DNA from: CAZDKK01 sp964603725
GTDB lineage: Bacteria; Eisenbacteria; RBG-16-71-46; CAIMUX01; WJJG01
Direction: 5' to 3'
Length of the DNA stretch: 64,000 nucleotides
Assembly: GCA_964603725.1 (NCBI GenBank)
Contig: CAZRWW010000019.1
Coordinates: 1-64,000, forward strand
Below the pieces are notes generated by a model. It made no database searches. It saw nothing but the letters and a program-made list of their open reading frames with translations, and had not been told where the DNA came from. The position numbers were made by a program, and so were the translations under genes. Below, in pieces: positions 24,456 through 33,005 of the stretch; within the stretch, counting starts at the first letter, position 1; each line of letters begins with the position of its first letter.

Positions 24456-25814
24456 GTGGATTCCTCAAGCTCACAGGGAGCGTGGTCCGAGGTCCTGCAA
24501 GAAGTTCGCAAAAGGGTATCTGGCCAGAAATTCCAGACCTGGTTCGATCCGATCGAAGTGCTGAAGTTCGAGCCGGAACAGCTGGTCTTGGAGGTGCCGA
24601 ACCCGTTCTTCGGGGATTGGTTCGAGGAGCACAACCTCCCGATCCTGAAGGAGGTGCTCGAGAAGCGCCTCGGCCAGAAACCGAGCGTCCACTTCGTGGT
24701 CTCCAACAGCTACTACGAGAACGACGTCTCCGCTCCAGCGGCCGTCGAGCTTCCCGCGGCTCCAGCGCCCAATCCGCTCGCGGTGCAGAGAATGCATAAC
24801 TTGCACCCGCGCTTCACGTTCGACAACTTCATCGTCGGCAAGAGCAACGAGTTCACCCACGCCGCCGCGCGCGCGGTGGCCAAGGAGCCCGGGGGCATCT
24901 ACAACCCGCTCTTCATCTATGGCGGCACCGGCCTGGGCAAGACCCACCTGATGCACGCCATCGGGCACGACGCGCTCCAGCGCAACCCGCAGGCCCGCGT
25001 CTACTACGCGCCGTCCGAGAAGTTCATGAACGAGATGATCCAGGCGATCACCGCGGGCCGAACGCTCGAGTTCCGCCAGAAGTATCGCAACCTCGACTTC
25101 CTCTTGCTCGACGACATCCAGTTTCTCTCGGGGCGCGATGCCACGCAGGAGGAGTTCTTTCACACGTTCAACACCCTGCGCGATGCTCACAAGCAGGTTG
25201 TGATCACCAGCGATCGCCCGCCGAAGGACATCCCAAAGGTCGAGGAACGGCTGATCTCGCGGTTCAATTCGGGCCTCGTCACCGACATCCAGGCGCCTGA
25301 TCTGGAGACGCGCGTCGCGATCTTGCGGGCCAAGGCGCAGCGCGAGCAGATGATCGTTCCGGAAGACGTGCTGTTCCTGATCGCGGAGCGCGTGCAGCGC
25401 AACATCCGCGAGCTCGAAGGATCACTCGTTCGGATTCTCGCGCTGAGTCATCTGCTGCACGCCCCGATCACGCCCGATCTCGCCAAGGAGGTGCTCAACG
25501 TCTACGTGCGCCCCGGCGAGCTCTCGATCGACGTCGCACAGATCCAGCGCGAGGTGGCCAAGGAGTTCGAGGTCTCGGTCGAATCTCTGCGCGGCAAGCG
25601 CCGCACCAACAGCATTGCCTTCGCCCGGCAGGTCGCCATGTACATCACGAAACAACTCACGCCGCTCACGCTGGTCGACATCGGCAAGAGTTTCGGCAAT
25701 CGCGACCACAGCACGGTCCTCTACGGCATCGACAAGATCGCCGCCTTGCGCAAGAAGGACCCGGCGCTCTGCCAGCGCCTGCAGGATCTGGAGTGTCGCC
25801 TGAAGGGAAGCTAG
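24456..25814 (+). CDS. dnaA: Chromosomal replication initiator DnaA
   Basis: 452 residues, starting at GTG 24456 behind GGAGGGG. Domain I (about 1-85) reads AWSEVLQEVRKRVSGQKFQT and a variable linker follows. The AAA+ domain III starts at HPRFTFDNFIVGKSNEFTHA and has Walker A GGTGLGKTHLMHAIG and Walker B FLLLDDIQFLSGRDATQEEF. Sensor and arginine-finger regions (ERLISRFNSGLVTDIQAPDL) follow. Domain IV ends with the DnaA-box-reading helix NRDHSTVLYGIDKI. The protein melts the origin and loads the helicase. The flanking regions contain DnaA boxes, so dnaA is probably autoregulated. Confidence 0.98.
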   Translation: MDSSSSQGAWSEVLQEVRKRVSGQKFQTWFDPIEVLKFEPEQLVLEVPNPFFGDWFEEHNLPILKEVLEKRLGQKPSVHFVVSNSYYENDVSAPAAVELPAAPAPNPLAVQRMHNLHPRFTFDNFIVGKSNEFTHAAARAVAKEPGGIYNPLFIYGGTGLGKTHLMHAIGHDALQRNPQARVYYAPSEKFMNEMIQAITAGRTLEFRQKYRNLDFLLLDDIQFLSGRDATQEEFFHTFNTLRDAHKQVVITSDRPPKDIPKVEERLISRFNSGLVTDIQAPDLETRVAILRAKAQREQMIVPEDVLFLIAERVQRNIRELEGSLVRILALSHLLHAPITPDLAKEVLNVYVRPGELSIDVAQIQREVAKEFEVSVESLRGKRRTNSIAFARQVAMYITKQLTPLTLVDIGKSFGNRDHSTVLYGIDKIAALRKKDPALCQRLQDLECRLKGS

Positions 25815-25928
25815 GGGAGGCGCCCTCTTGCCTGCCTTCCTCGCGGCCTACCGGCATCCATCGGCTGTTGGAAGCTTCTCCGTGAGTATCTGAGGAGGTA
25901 AGATATTTCTTGAAAGCTACTTATGAAG

Positions 25929-25991
25929 TTATCCACTTCTCTGATCCACACTGCGGGCCAAGAACGTGTTTATTCTCAGGAGTGTGGATAA
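25929..25991. promoter_or_regulatory. DnaA-box cluster of oriC
   Basis: Three boxes in 63 bases: TTATCCACT, TGATCCACA (both forward, one mismatch) and TGTGGATAA (reverse, perfect). Spacing is 13 and 41 bases start to start. Confidence 0.75.
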
Positions 25992-26105
25992 ACATCGCGA
26001 TCCGATGCCTGAATCCACCCCGCGCTCCACACCCCATTCAGATGCACTCTATTTGTAACCGATTACCAGTTATATAGTTATCTTTGCAATCCGGCATCTA
26101 TCCCA

Positions 26106-26143
26106 GTACCCACATTCCCTACTACTACTGCTATCTATCTATA
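26106..26143 (+). promoter_or_regulatory. Candidate origin unwinding element (DnaA box plus DnaA-trio)
   Basis: GTACCCACA (two mismatches to the box consensus) is followed by a short TTCC spacer. Then come CTACTACTACTG (26119-26130) and CTATCTATCTATA (26131-26143). Read 3' to 5' on the other strand the first part is GAT GAT GAT GAC, matching the described DnaA-trio 3'-[G/A]A[T/A]-5'. A T-run follows. Box orientation and order agree with the Bacillus subtilis arrangement. Confidence 0.6.
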
Positions 26144-26698
26144 CTTTTTTTCAGTCCGGAGTAGGATCCCCATCCTTGCTGCACCCGTGGTCCCGGCTGA
26201 ACCTGGGCGTTCGAGCCCGCCCAGTGACCTCGTCGGAGATCAGCAGATCACCTCGGATGCCGGCAGGCATAGGCTGAAGCATGGTTTTCACGATGAGTCC
26301 GGCATCCCACAAGACCGATCGGATCGGGCCGAAAGACTGTCCTGTAATTCATTGCGTTTTATGTATTTATAACAGGTGTTCGAGAGGGACATGGATCAAA
26401 ATCACGCTTTACAGGCTGGGAGGGTTTCTCTACACTCGCGTGGAGTTAACTGGTTGTGACAAAAGGTGCTGGACGATTCCACCTTGCTGTGGCTGTGCGT
26501 CTTGGGCGGCTCGAATGCGGCGACCTCGTCGCAAGCGTGCTCAGGACGCGCGGCTCATCCGCCGGCGCGATGTTGGCGGCGCTGCCGGTCGGTTGTCGCC
26601 CTAGGGGGCGATGAGCGCGGAGCCGTGAGCCGATGCGCGGAGGAGGCCCTAGCAGTGAGGCCGGGTTCGAGCGCGGGCCGACGCAATGAGGGGGACTC

Positions 26699-27814
26699 AT
26701 GAAGTACGCACTGATGCAGAGCGAGCTGCGCAAGGCGCTCCAGGTGGTAGCCACGGTTGTCCCGAGCAAGAGCACGCTGCCGATCCTGGAGACGGTGCTC
26801 ATGCAGGTCAGCAAGGATGGGATGCTGACGCTGACGGCGACGGACCTCGACATCTCCGTGCGAACGCGCACGCAGGTCAAGGTCACCCAGACGGGCAAGG
26901 TGGCTGTTTCAGCGCGGCGGCTGTTCGACATCGTGCGGGAGCTTCCAGAGCAGGAAGTCGAGATGCACGGCGATGAAACGCACATCGAGCTTTCCTGTGC
27001 GCGGGGGCGCTACCGTTTTGTCGGGGCTTCGGTCAACGACTTTCCGGAGCTGCCGGACATCGCGGACGAAAAACAAGTGGGCCTGGACCCCAGTCTGCTA
27101 GAGAGAATGATCAGGAGGACCTTGTACGCCGTCTCGACGGATGAGACGCGCCCCGAGCTGACCGGCGTCTTCATGGAGATCAAGGATGAGGCGATGCGCA
27201 TGGTCGCCACCAACGGGCACCGGCTGTCGCGCGCCTCGGTTCGCCGCAGCTTCAAGCAGGAACGGGAGATGCTTCTGCCGCCTAAAGCCCTGAACCACCT
27301 CCTACGCCTCATCGGCGATGAGAAGAAGGAAGTCGTGGTGAGCGGGACGAAGAGCTATGCGCTCTTCCGCATTGCCGGCACGGACCTGTACAGCCGTCTC
27401 CTCGAAGGGCCGTTCCCGGACTACGACCGGGTGATTCCCAAGTCGAGCCCGCTCCAGGCGACGATCAAGCGCGACGATCTGATCGCCTCGCTCCGGCGGA
27501 TTCTGGTGCTCTCCGACTCGCAGACGCGGCAGGTCAAGATGGTCTTCGAGCCCCAGCGCCTGCAGATCCTGGCGGAGTACCAAGGGGCCGGCGAGGCCAC
27601 GGAGGAGATCCCGGTCCAGTACGATGGCCAGGCGGTGGCGATTGGTTACAACGGCGGCTACCTGCTCGAGATGCTCAAGACGTTCGCGGACGAGGATGTG
27701 GTCATGAGCTTCGAGTCGGCCGTTTCCGCCGGGGTCTTCCGTCCGGCCAAGGAGAACGCCGACGAGGACCTCCTCTGCCTCGTGATGCCGCTGCGGCTGC
27801 CAGAGGGGAACTAG
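26699..27814 (+). CDS. dnaN: DNA polymerase III sliding clamp (beta subunit)
   Basis: 371 residues, the normal length. It shows the three-fold clamp domains: MKYALMQSELRKALQVVATV with KSTLPILETVLM, the middle domain with RPELTGVFMEIKDEAMRMVA and TNGHRLSRASV, and the C-terminal domain ending DEDLLCLVMPLRLP. The ring encircles DNA and tethers polymerase III and many repair enzymes. The start has a GAGGGGG ribosome site. dciA begins four bases after its stop. Confidence 0.97.
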   Translation: MKYALMQSELRKALQVVATVVPSKSTLPILETVLMQVSKDGMLTLTATDLDISVRTRTQVKVTQTGKVAVSARRLFDIVRELPEQEVEMHGDETHIELSCARGRYRFVGASVNDFPELPDIADEKQVGLDPSLLERMIRRTLYAVSTDETRPELTGVFMEIKDEAMRMVATNGHRLSRASVRRSFKQEREMLLPPKALNHLLRLIGDEKKEVVVSGTKSYALFRIAGTDLYSRLLEGPFPDYDRVIPKSSPLQATIKRDDLIASLRRILVLSDSQTRQVKMVFEPQRLQILAEYQGAGEATEEIPVQYDGQAVAIGYNGGYLLEMLKTFADEDVVMSFESAVSAGVFRPAKENADEDLLCLVMPLRLPEGN

Positions 27815-27817
27815 CCC

Positions 27818-28156
27818 GTGCGCCGCATGGAGCACATCGGCGATGCCCTGCGCTCCTTCCTTCGCGGCGCCAGTCTCGAGCGCAGAGTCACGCAGTGGGA
27901 GGTTATCCTCGGCTGGCCGAGGATCGTCGGGCCCGAGGTGGCCGCGCACTCCGAGGCCTTCGACCTGCGGAACGAGACGCTCTGGGTGGAGGTGCCCAGC
28001 AGCAGTTGGCGCCAGCACATCCAGTTCCTGAAGGTTCGGATCCTGGAGGCCCTGGCGCGGGAATTCCCCGCCGTGCCCGTCAAGGACATCCGCTGTGTGG
28101 GCAGTCGCGGCCGCGGCGAACGAATCCAGGCCGCCCGTCCAGAGAAGAGGCCATGA
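27818..28156 (+). CDS. dciA: DciA (DUF721) replicative helicase loader/operator
   Basis: 112 residues. The DUF721 core is visible: IGDALRSFLRGASLERRVTQ, then WEVILGWPRIVGPEVAAHSE and ETLWVEVPSSSWRQHIQFLK. DciA is the ancestral, widespread partner that assists loading of DnaB helicase in bacteria lacking DnaC/DnaI; no dnaC-like gene is seen here. The position between dnaN and gyrB is a common one. The GTG at 27818 has GAGGGGA upstream; an ATG three codons later is the alternative. The stop overlaps the gyrB start (ATGA). Confidence 0.88.
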   Translation: MRRMEHIGDALRSFLRGASLERRVTQWEVILGWPRIVGPEVAAHSEAFDLRNETLWVEVPSSSWRQHIQFLKVRILEALAREFPAVPVKDIRCVGSRGRGERIQAARPEKRP

Positions 28157-30324
28157 TGCACAACGACAGCAACGAAGAGCCGCGGTCCGCGGACCGGCCG
28201 GCGGGCAGCGCCGAAGGCGTGGCCGCCAAGGTCCGCGAGTGGGCTGAAGGCGAACGCGCCGCGCAGGCGGCAGAGAGCGATCGCGCGGGCCAGGCGCCGC
28301 CCGCCTCGGGGGACAACGGCGGCGCCCGCGTCGGCGCGCCGTCGGACGCCGAGGCCGCGGCCGCGAGCAGCGGCCCCGCTCGCGCGGATACCGATGCCGA
28401 CGGGGGCAGCTACGCGGCCAAGGACATCCACGTCCTCAAGGGCCTCGAAGGCGTGCGCCTGCGGCCGAGCATGTACATCGGCAGCACCTCGGCGAAGGGG
28501 CTGCACCATCTGGTCTACGAGGTCGTCGACAACGCCATCGACGAGTCGCTGGCGGGGTATTGCGACCACATCCTCGTCACGCTGCACAACGACGGCTCCG
28601 TGAGCTGCGACGACAACGGGCGGGGCATTCCGACCGACGTTCATCCCGAGCAGAAACGCCCCGCCGTGGAGGTCGTCATGACGATGCTCCACGCCGGCGG
28701 CAAGTTCGACCGCAGCTCGTACAAGGTGTCGGGCGGCTTGCACGGCGTCGGAGTTTCGGTGGTCAACGCGCTGTCGGAGTGGCTCGAGGTGACGGTCCAC
28801 CAGAAGGGGGCGATCTTCCGCCAGCGCTACGAGCGCGGCAATGTCGCGACCGACCTGGAGATCATCGGAACCACGCGGCGCCGCGGCACGATCGTGCGCT
28901 TCAAGCCCGATCCGCAGATCTTCGAGGAGACGGAGTTCAAGTACGACATCGTGGCGTATCGCCTGCGCGAGCTGGCCTTCCTCAACCGGGGCGTCACGAT
29001 CAACATCCAGGAGGAGTCGCCCGAGAGCGCCCCGGCGCAGCCCGTGTACGCGCGCGTCGACCAGTTTCTCTACGAGGGGGGATTGGCCGCGTTCGTCCAG
29101 CACATCAACGAGGGTAAGACCCCGCTGCATCGCGATCCGATCGTGATGACGCGGGAGCGCGAGGGGTTCGCGATCGAGCTGGCGATGCAGTACACCGACT
29201 CCTACGCCGAGTCGCTCTTCACGTATGTGAACAACATCAACACCATCGAGGGCGGGACGCACCTGTCGGGGTTCCGGGCCGCGCTGACGCGCAGCTTGAA
29301 CGGCTTCGGCCAGAAGAGCGGGCTCATCAAGGACGACAAGCTGGGGCTCTCGGGCGACGACGTCCGCGAGGGACTGACCGCGGTCATCAGCCTGAAGCTC
29401 GCCCAGCCGCAGTTCGAGGGGCAGACCAAGACCAAGCTGGGCAACAGCGAGGTGCGCGGCTTGGTCGAATCGATCGTGGGCGAGCACCTGACCGACTACT
29501 TCGAAAACCACGAGGCCATCGCACGAACCATTGTGGAGAAGTGCATCAGCGCCGCCCGCGCGCGGGAGGCGGCCCGCAAGGCGCGCGAGCTGGCGCGGCG
29601 CAAGAGCGTGCTCGACGGCGCCTCGCTGCCCGGCAAACTGGCCGACTGCGCCGAGCGCGACCCGGAGCGCACGGAGCTCTTCATCGTCGAGGGCGATTCG
29701 GCCGGGGGCAGCGCCAAGCAGGGGCGGGACCGGCGCTTTCAGGCGATCCTGCCGCTGCGGGGGAAGATCCTGAACGTCGAGAAGGCCCGCCTGGACAAGG
29801 CCCTGGCCAGCGACGCGATCCGCACCCTGATCACGGCGATCGGCACCGGCTTCGGCGACGAGGAGTTCGACATCACCAAGGTCCGCTACGGCAAGATCAT
29901 CATCATGACCGATGCGGACGTCGATGGGGCGCACATCCGGACGCTGCTCCTGACGTTCTTCTACCGCTACATGCGCCCGCTCATCGACAAGGGGTTCATC
30001 TACATTGCCCAGCCGCCGCTATACCGCGTGGCCAAAGCCAAGCGCGAGTGGTACGCCTACAACGACGCCGAGCGCGACAAGGTGCTCGAGGAGGTTGGCC
30101 GTCAGGGGATCATGCTCCAGCGCTACAAGGGCCTGGGGGAGATGAACCCCGAGCAGCTCTGGGAAACGACGATGAATCCCGAGAAGCGAGTCCTGCTGGC
30201 GGTGTCGAACGAGGACGCGGCCGAATCGGACCGGATCTTCTCGATTCTGATGGGGGACCAGGTCGAGCCGCGGCGCAGGTTCATCGAGGAAAACGCGCTC
30301 AAGGTCAAGAACCTGGATATCTAG
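28153..30324 (+). CDS. gyrB: DNA gyrase subunit B
   Basis: 723 residues. The GHKL ATPase begins at about residue 87 (AAKDIHVLKGLEGVRLRPSM), with the N-box YEVVDNAIDESLAGY, DNGRGIPTDVH and GGLHGVGVSVVNAL. The TOPRIM domain has EGDSAGGSAKQGRDRRFQAI and MTDADVDGAHIRTLLLTFFY. It supplies the ATP-driven half of gyrase. The first 85 residues are an acidic Ala/Gly/Glu-rich low-complexity extension absent from typical GyrB, which begins a few residues before the ATPase. The start overlaps the dciA stop, which fixes it by coupling, though an internal start cannot be excluded. Confidence 0.97.
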   Translation: MMHNDSNEEPRSADRPAGSAEGVAAKVREWAEGERAAQAAESDRAGQAPPASGDNGGARVGAPSDAEAAAASSGPARADTDADGGSYAAKDIHVLKGLEGVRLRPSMYIGSTSAKGLHHLVYEVVDNAIDESLAGYCDHILVTLHNDGSVSCDDNGRGIPTDVHPEQKRPAVEVVMTMLHAGGKFDRSSYKVSGGLHGVGVSVVNALSEWLEVTVHQKGAIFRQRYERGNVATDLEIIGTTRRRGTIVRFKPDPQIFEETEFKYDIVAYRLRELAFLNRGVTINIQEESPESAPAQPVYARVDQFLYEGGLAAFVQHINEGKTPLHRDPIVMTREREGFAIELAMQYTDSYAESLFTYVNNINTIEGGTHLSGFRAALTRSLNGFGQKSGLIKDDKLGLSGDDVREGLTAVISLKLAQPQFEGQTKTKLGNSEVRGLVESIVGEHLTDYFENHEAIARTIVEKCISAARAREAARKARELARRKSVLDGASLPGKLADCAERDPERTELFIVEGDSAGGSAKQGRDRRFQAILPLRGKILNVEKARLDKALASDAIRTLITAIGTGFGDEEFDITKVRYGKIIIMTDADVDGAHIRTLLLTFFYRYMRPLIDKGFIYIAQPPLYRVAKAKREWYAYNDAERDKVLEEVGRQGIMLQRYKGLGEMNPEQLWETTMNPEKRVLLAVSNEDAAESDRIFSILMGDQVEPRRRFIEENALKVKNLDI

Positions 30325-30478
30325 GCGACGGGCAGATCGGGTCGTGGCGCGCGGTCGGGCGGGCCGCAGCCCGATCTTGAGCTTTGCTCCGAGGTTGGCC
30401 GAGGAGCCTGGGAGAGGGGTTCCGGGCGGGCAAGGGCCAGGCCGGCCGAGGCGCGGCCGGCCGAGTTCGAGGTGAGCG

Positions 30479-32929
30479 ATGGATCAACAGAACCAGCGGA
30501 TCATGCCGGTGCTCATCGAGGAGGAGATGAAGTCGAGCTACATCGACTACTCGATGAGCGTCATCGTCTCGCGCGCCCTGCCCGATGCGCGCGACGGGCT
30601 CAAACCCGTACAGCGGCGGATCCTGGTGGCGATGAACGACCTCAACCTCCGGCACGATCGGCCCTACCGCAAGTCAGCCAAGATCACCGGCGACGTCACG
30701 GGCAACTATCATCCGCACGGCACTGTGGCGGCCTACGACACCATGGCGCGCCTGGCGCAGGACTTCTCGCTGCGCTATCCGCTCGTCGACGGCCAGGGCA
30801 ACTTCGGCTCGGTCGACGGCGACGCCCCGGCGGCCGAGCGGTACACCGAGGCGCGGCTGACCCGGCTGGCCGAGGAGCTCCTGGCCGACATCGACAAGCG
30901 CACCGTCGACTTCCGCCCCAACTACGACGAGACCCGCGAGGAGCCGGTCGTCCTCCCGGCCAAGGCGCCCAACCTCCTGATCAACGGCTCCTCCGGCATC
31001 GCGGTGGGGATGGCGACCAACGTGCCGCCGCACAACCTGCGCGAGGTGGCCGGCGCGATCAAGGAGCTGATCGACAACCCCGCGGCGACCGTCGATGACC
31101 TGCTGAAGCACGTCAAGGGGCCCGACTTCCCTACAGGCGGCGTCATCCTGGGCACGGCCGGCATTCGGCAGTGCTACGAGACCGGCCGCGGCCTGATCAC
31201 CGTGCGGGCGCGGGCGGAGATCGAGGAGCTCAAGAAGGACAAGACGGCGATCATCGTCACCGAGATCCCATACCAGGTGAACAAGACCGCGCTGCTCGAG
31301 CGGATCGCCGAGCTGGTCAAGTCGGGGAGCATCCGCGACATCGCCGATCTGCGGGACGAGTCGGACCGCGAGGGCATGCGCATCGTGATCGAGCTGAGGC
31401 GCGAGGCGCAGCCGAACGTCATCCTGAACCAGCTCTACAAGCACACGCCGATGCAGACGACCTTCGGGGCGTACCTGCTGGCCCTGCTGGAGAACCGCCC
31501 GCGGGTCTTCACGCTGCCCGAGATGTGCCAGGCCTACATCGATCACCGCGTCGAGGTGATCACGCGACGGACGCAGTACGACCTGGAGCAGGCCGAGGCG
31601 CGCGCGCACATCCTGGAGGGCTTGAAGACCGCGCTGGACCACATCGACGCGGTGATCACGCTCATCCGCAGCTCCAAGACGACCGAAGAGGCGCGCGCGG
31701 GGCTGATGGCGACCTTTGGCCTCAGCGAGAAGCAGGCGCAGGCGATCCTGGAGATGCGCCTGCAGCGGCTGGTGGGTCTGGAGCGCGAGAAGATCGAGCA
31801 GGAGTATCTCGAGACGATCAAGCAGATCGAGGAATTCCGCAGCATCCTGGCGAGCCGGGCGCGCATCAACGACATCATCAAGGCCGATCTGGACGAGCTG
31901 GCCGAGCGCTTCGGCGATGAGCGTCGCACGCAGATCGCCCCGCACGAGGACGAGATCGACATCGAGGATCTCATCCCGCGCGAGGAAATGATCATCACGA
32001 TCAGCAACCAGGGCTATATCAAGCGCGTGCCGGTGACGACCTACCGGAGCCAGAAGCGCGGCGGCCGGGGGCTGACCGGCGCCAAGACGCGCGAGGAGGA
32101 CTTCGTCGAGCACGTCTTCGTCGCCAATACGCACAGCTACATCCTGTTCTTCACGGACAAGGGGCGCTGCTACTGGCTGAAGGTCTACCACGCGCCAATG
32201 GGGACGCGCTTGGCGAAGGGCAAGTCGATCCTCAACCTGGTCGATTTCCGGCCGGAGGAGCGCGTGGCCGCCTTCGCGCAGGTCGATGAGTTCGACGAGC
32301 AGCGGTTCGTCGTGCTGGCCAGCAAGCAGGGCCAGATCAAGAAGATGCCGCTGATCGCCTTCGCCAACCCGCGGCGCAAGGGGATCCTGGCGATGACGCT
32401 GGATGAGGGCGACGAGGTGATCGGCGCGGCGGTGACCGACGGCAGCGCCGAGATCGTGCTGGCCAAGCGCGCGGGCAAAGCGATCCGGTTCGCCGAGACG
32501 AAGGTGCGGCCGATGGGGCGCTCGGCGGGCGGTGTGCGCGGCGCGACGCTGGGGAGCGAGGACGACGCGGTGATCGGCATGGTCTGCGTCCGCGATCCCG
32601 AGGCCGCGCTGCTGGTCGTGACGCGCAACGGATTCGGCAAGCGCAGCCGCCTCGAGGACTACCGCGTCACGAACCGCGGCGGCCTGGGCGTGATCACCGT
32701 CAACATCACCGAGCGCAACGGGCCGATCGTCGCGATCAAGGAGGTCAGCGAGGACGACGAGGTGATGATCAGCACCTCGAGCGGGATGCTCATCCGCCTG
32801 CGCATGTCGCAGGTCTCGCTGATCGGACGAGCGACGCAGGGGGTGAAGCTCATCGACCTGCACCCGGGCGACTACGTGACGGGAGTGGCCAAGATCGCCA
32901 AGGGCGAGGACGAGGTCGAAGGGGAGTAA
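30479..32929 (+). CDS. gyrA: DNA gyrase subunit A
   Basis: 816 residues. The N-terminal breakage-reunion domain has the catalytic Tyr at residue 122 (AAERYTEARLTR). The GyrA box QKRGGRG at about 520, required for wrapping, distinguishes it from ParC. The C-terminal beta-pinwheel blades follow (FFTDKGRCYWLKVYHAP, VLASKQGQIKKMPL and others). The quinolone-determining region reads HPHGTVAAYDT where Escherichia coli has HPHGDSAVYDT, so positions 82 and 83 are Thr and Val. The start has GAGGTGA upstream. It follows gyrB after a 154-base gap holding a GGCCGGCC-rich inverted repeat. Confidence 0.97.
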   Translation: MDQQNQRIMPVLIEEEMKSSYIDYSMSVIVSRALPDARDGLKPVQRRILVAMNDLNLRHDRPYRKSAKITGDVTGNYHPHGTVAAYDTMARLAQDFSLRYPLVDGQGNFGSVDGDAPAAERYTEARLTRLAEELLADIDKRTVDFRPNYDETREEPVVLPAKAPNLLINGSSGIAVGMATNVPPHNLREVAGAIKELIDNPAATVDDLLKHVKGPDFPTGGVILGTAGIRQCYETGRGLITVRARAEIEELKKDKTAIIVTEIPYQVNKTALLERIAELVKSGSIRDIADLRDESDREGMRIVIELRREAQPNVILNQLYKHTPMQTTFGAYLLALLENRPRVFTLPEMCQAYIDHRVEVITRRTQYDLEQAEARAHILEGLKTALDHIDAVITLIRSSKTTEEARAGLMATFGLSEKQAQAILEMRLQRLVGLEREKIEQEYLETIKQIEEFRSILASRARINDIIKADLDELAERFGDERRTQIAPHEDEIDIEDLIPREEMIITISNQGYIKRVPVTTYRSQKRGGRGLTGAKTREEDFVEHVFVANTHSYILFFTDKGRCYWLKVYHAPMGTRLAKGKSILNLVDFRPEERVAAFAQVDEFDEQRFVVLASKQGQIKKMPLIAFANPRRKGILAMTLDEGDEVIGAAVTDGSAEIVLAKRAGKAIRFAETKVRPMGRSAGGVRGATLGSEDDAVIGMVCVRDPEAALLVVTRNGFGKRSRLEDYRVTNRGGLGVITVNITERNGPIVAIKEVSEDDEVMISTSSGMLIRLRMSQVSLIGRATQGVKLIDLHPGDYVTGVAKIAKGEDEVEGE

Positions 32930-33005
32930 CGAGACGCCCCGGGAGCAGGCGGCCTGTGGGCGTAGCCGCCGGCGGGCGCGCGAGGGCGGACGGGGAAGAT
33001 AAGTC

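Larger units (their letters stand above)
25815..26698. other. Putative oriC (dnaA-dnaN intergenic)
   Basis: This 884-base gap is the longest AT-rich stretch of the window. Boxes at its left: TTATCCACT (25929-25937), TGATCCACA (25942-25950) and a perfect TGTGGATAA (25983-25991). An AT-rich segment follows (26050-26160), including GTACCCACA (26106-26114) and a DnaA-trio-like tract at 26119-26143. The right part (26160-26698) is less AT-rich with no recognisable gene and should hold the dnaN promoter. Position next to dnaA and the strand switch of the flanking genes both support origin function. Confidence 0.8.

Noticed and set aside
30325..30478. tRNA or small RNA in the gyrB-gyrA gap
   Set aside because: The sequence has GGCCGGCC inverted repeats but no cloverleaf-like arrangement or T-loop motif.
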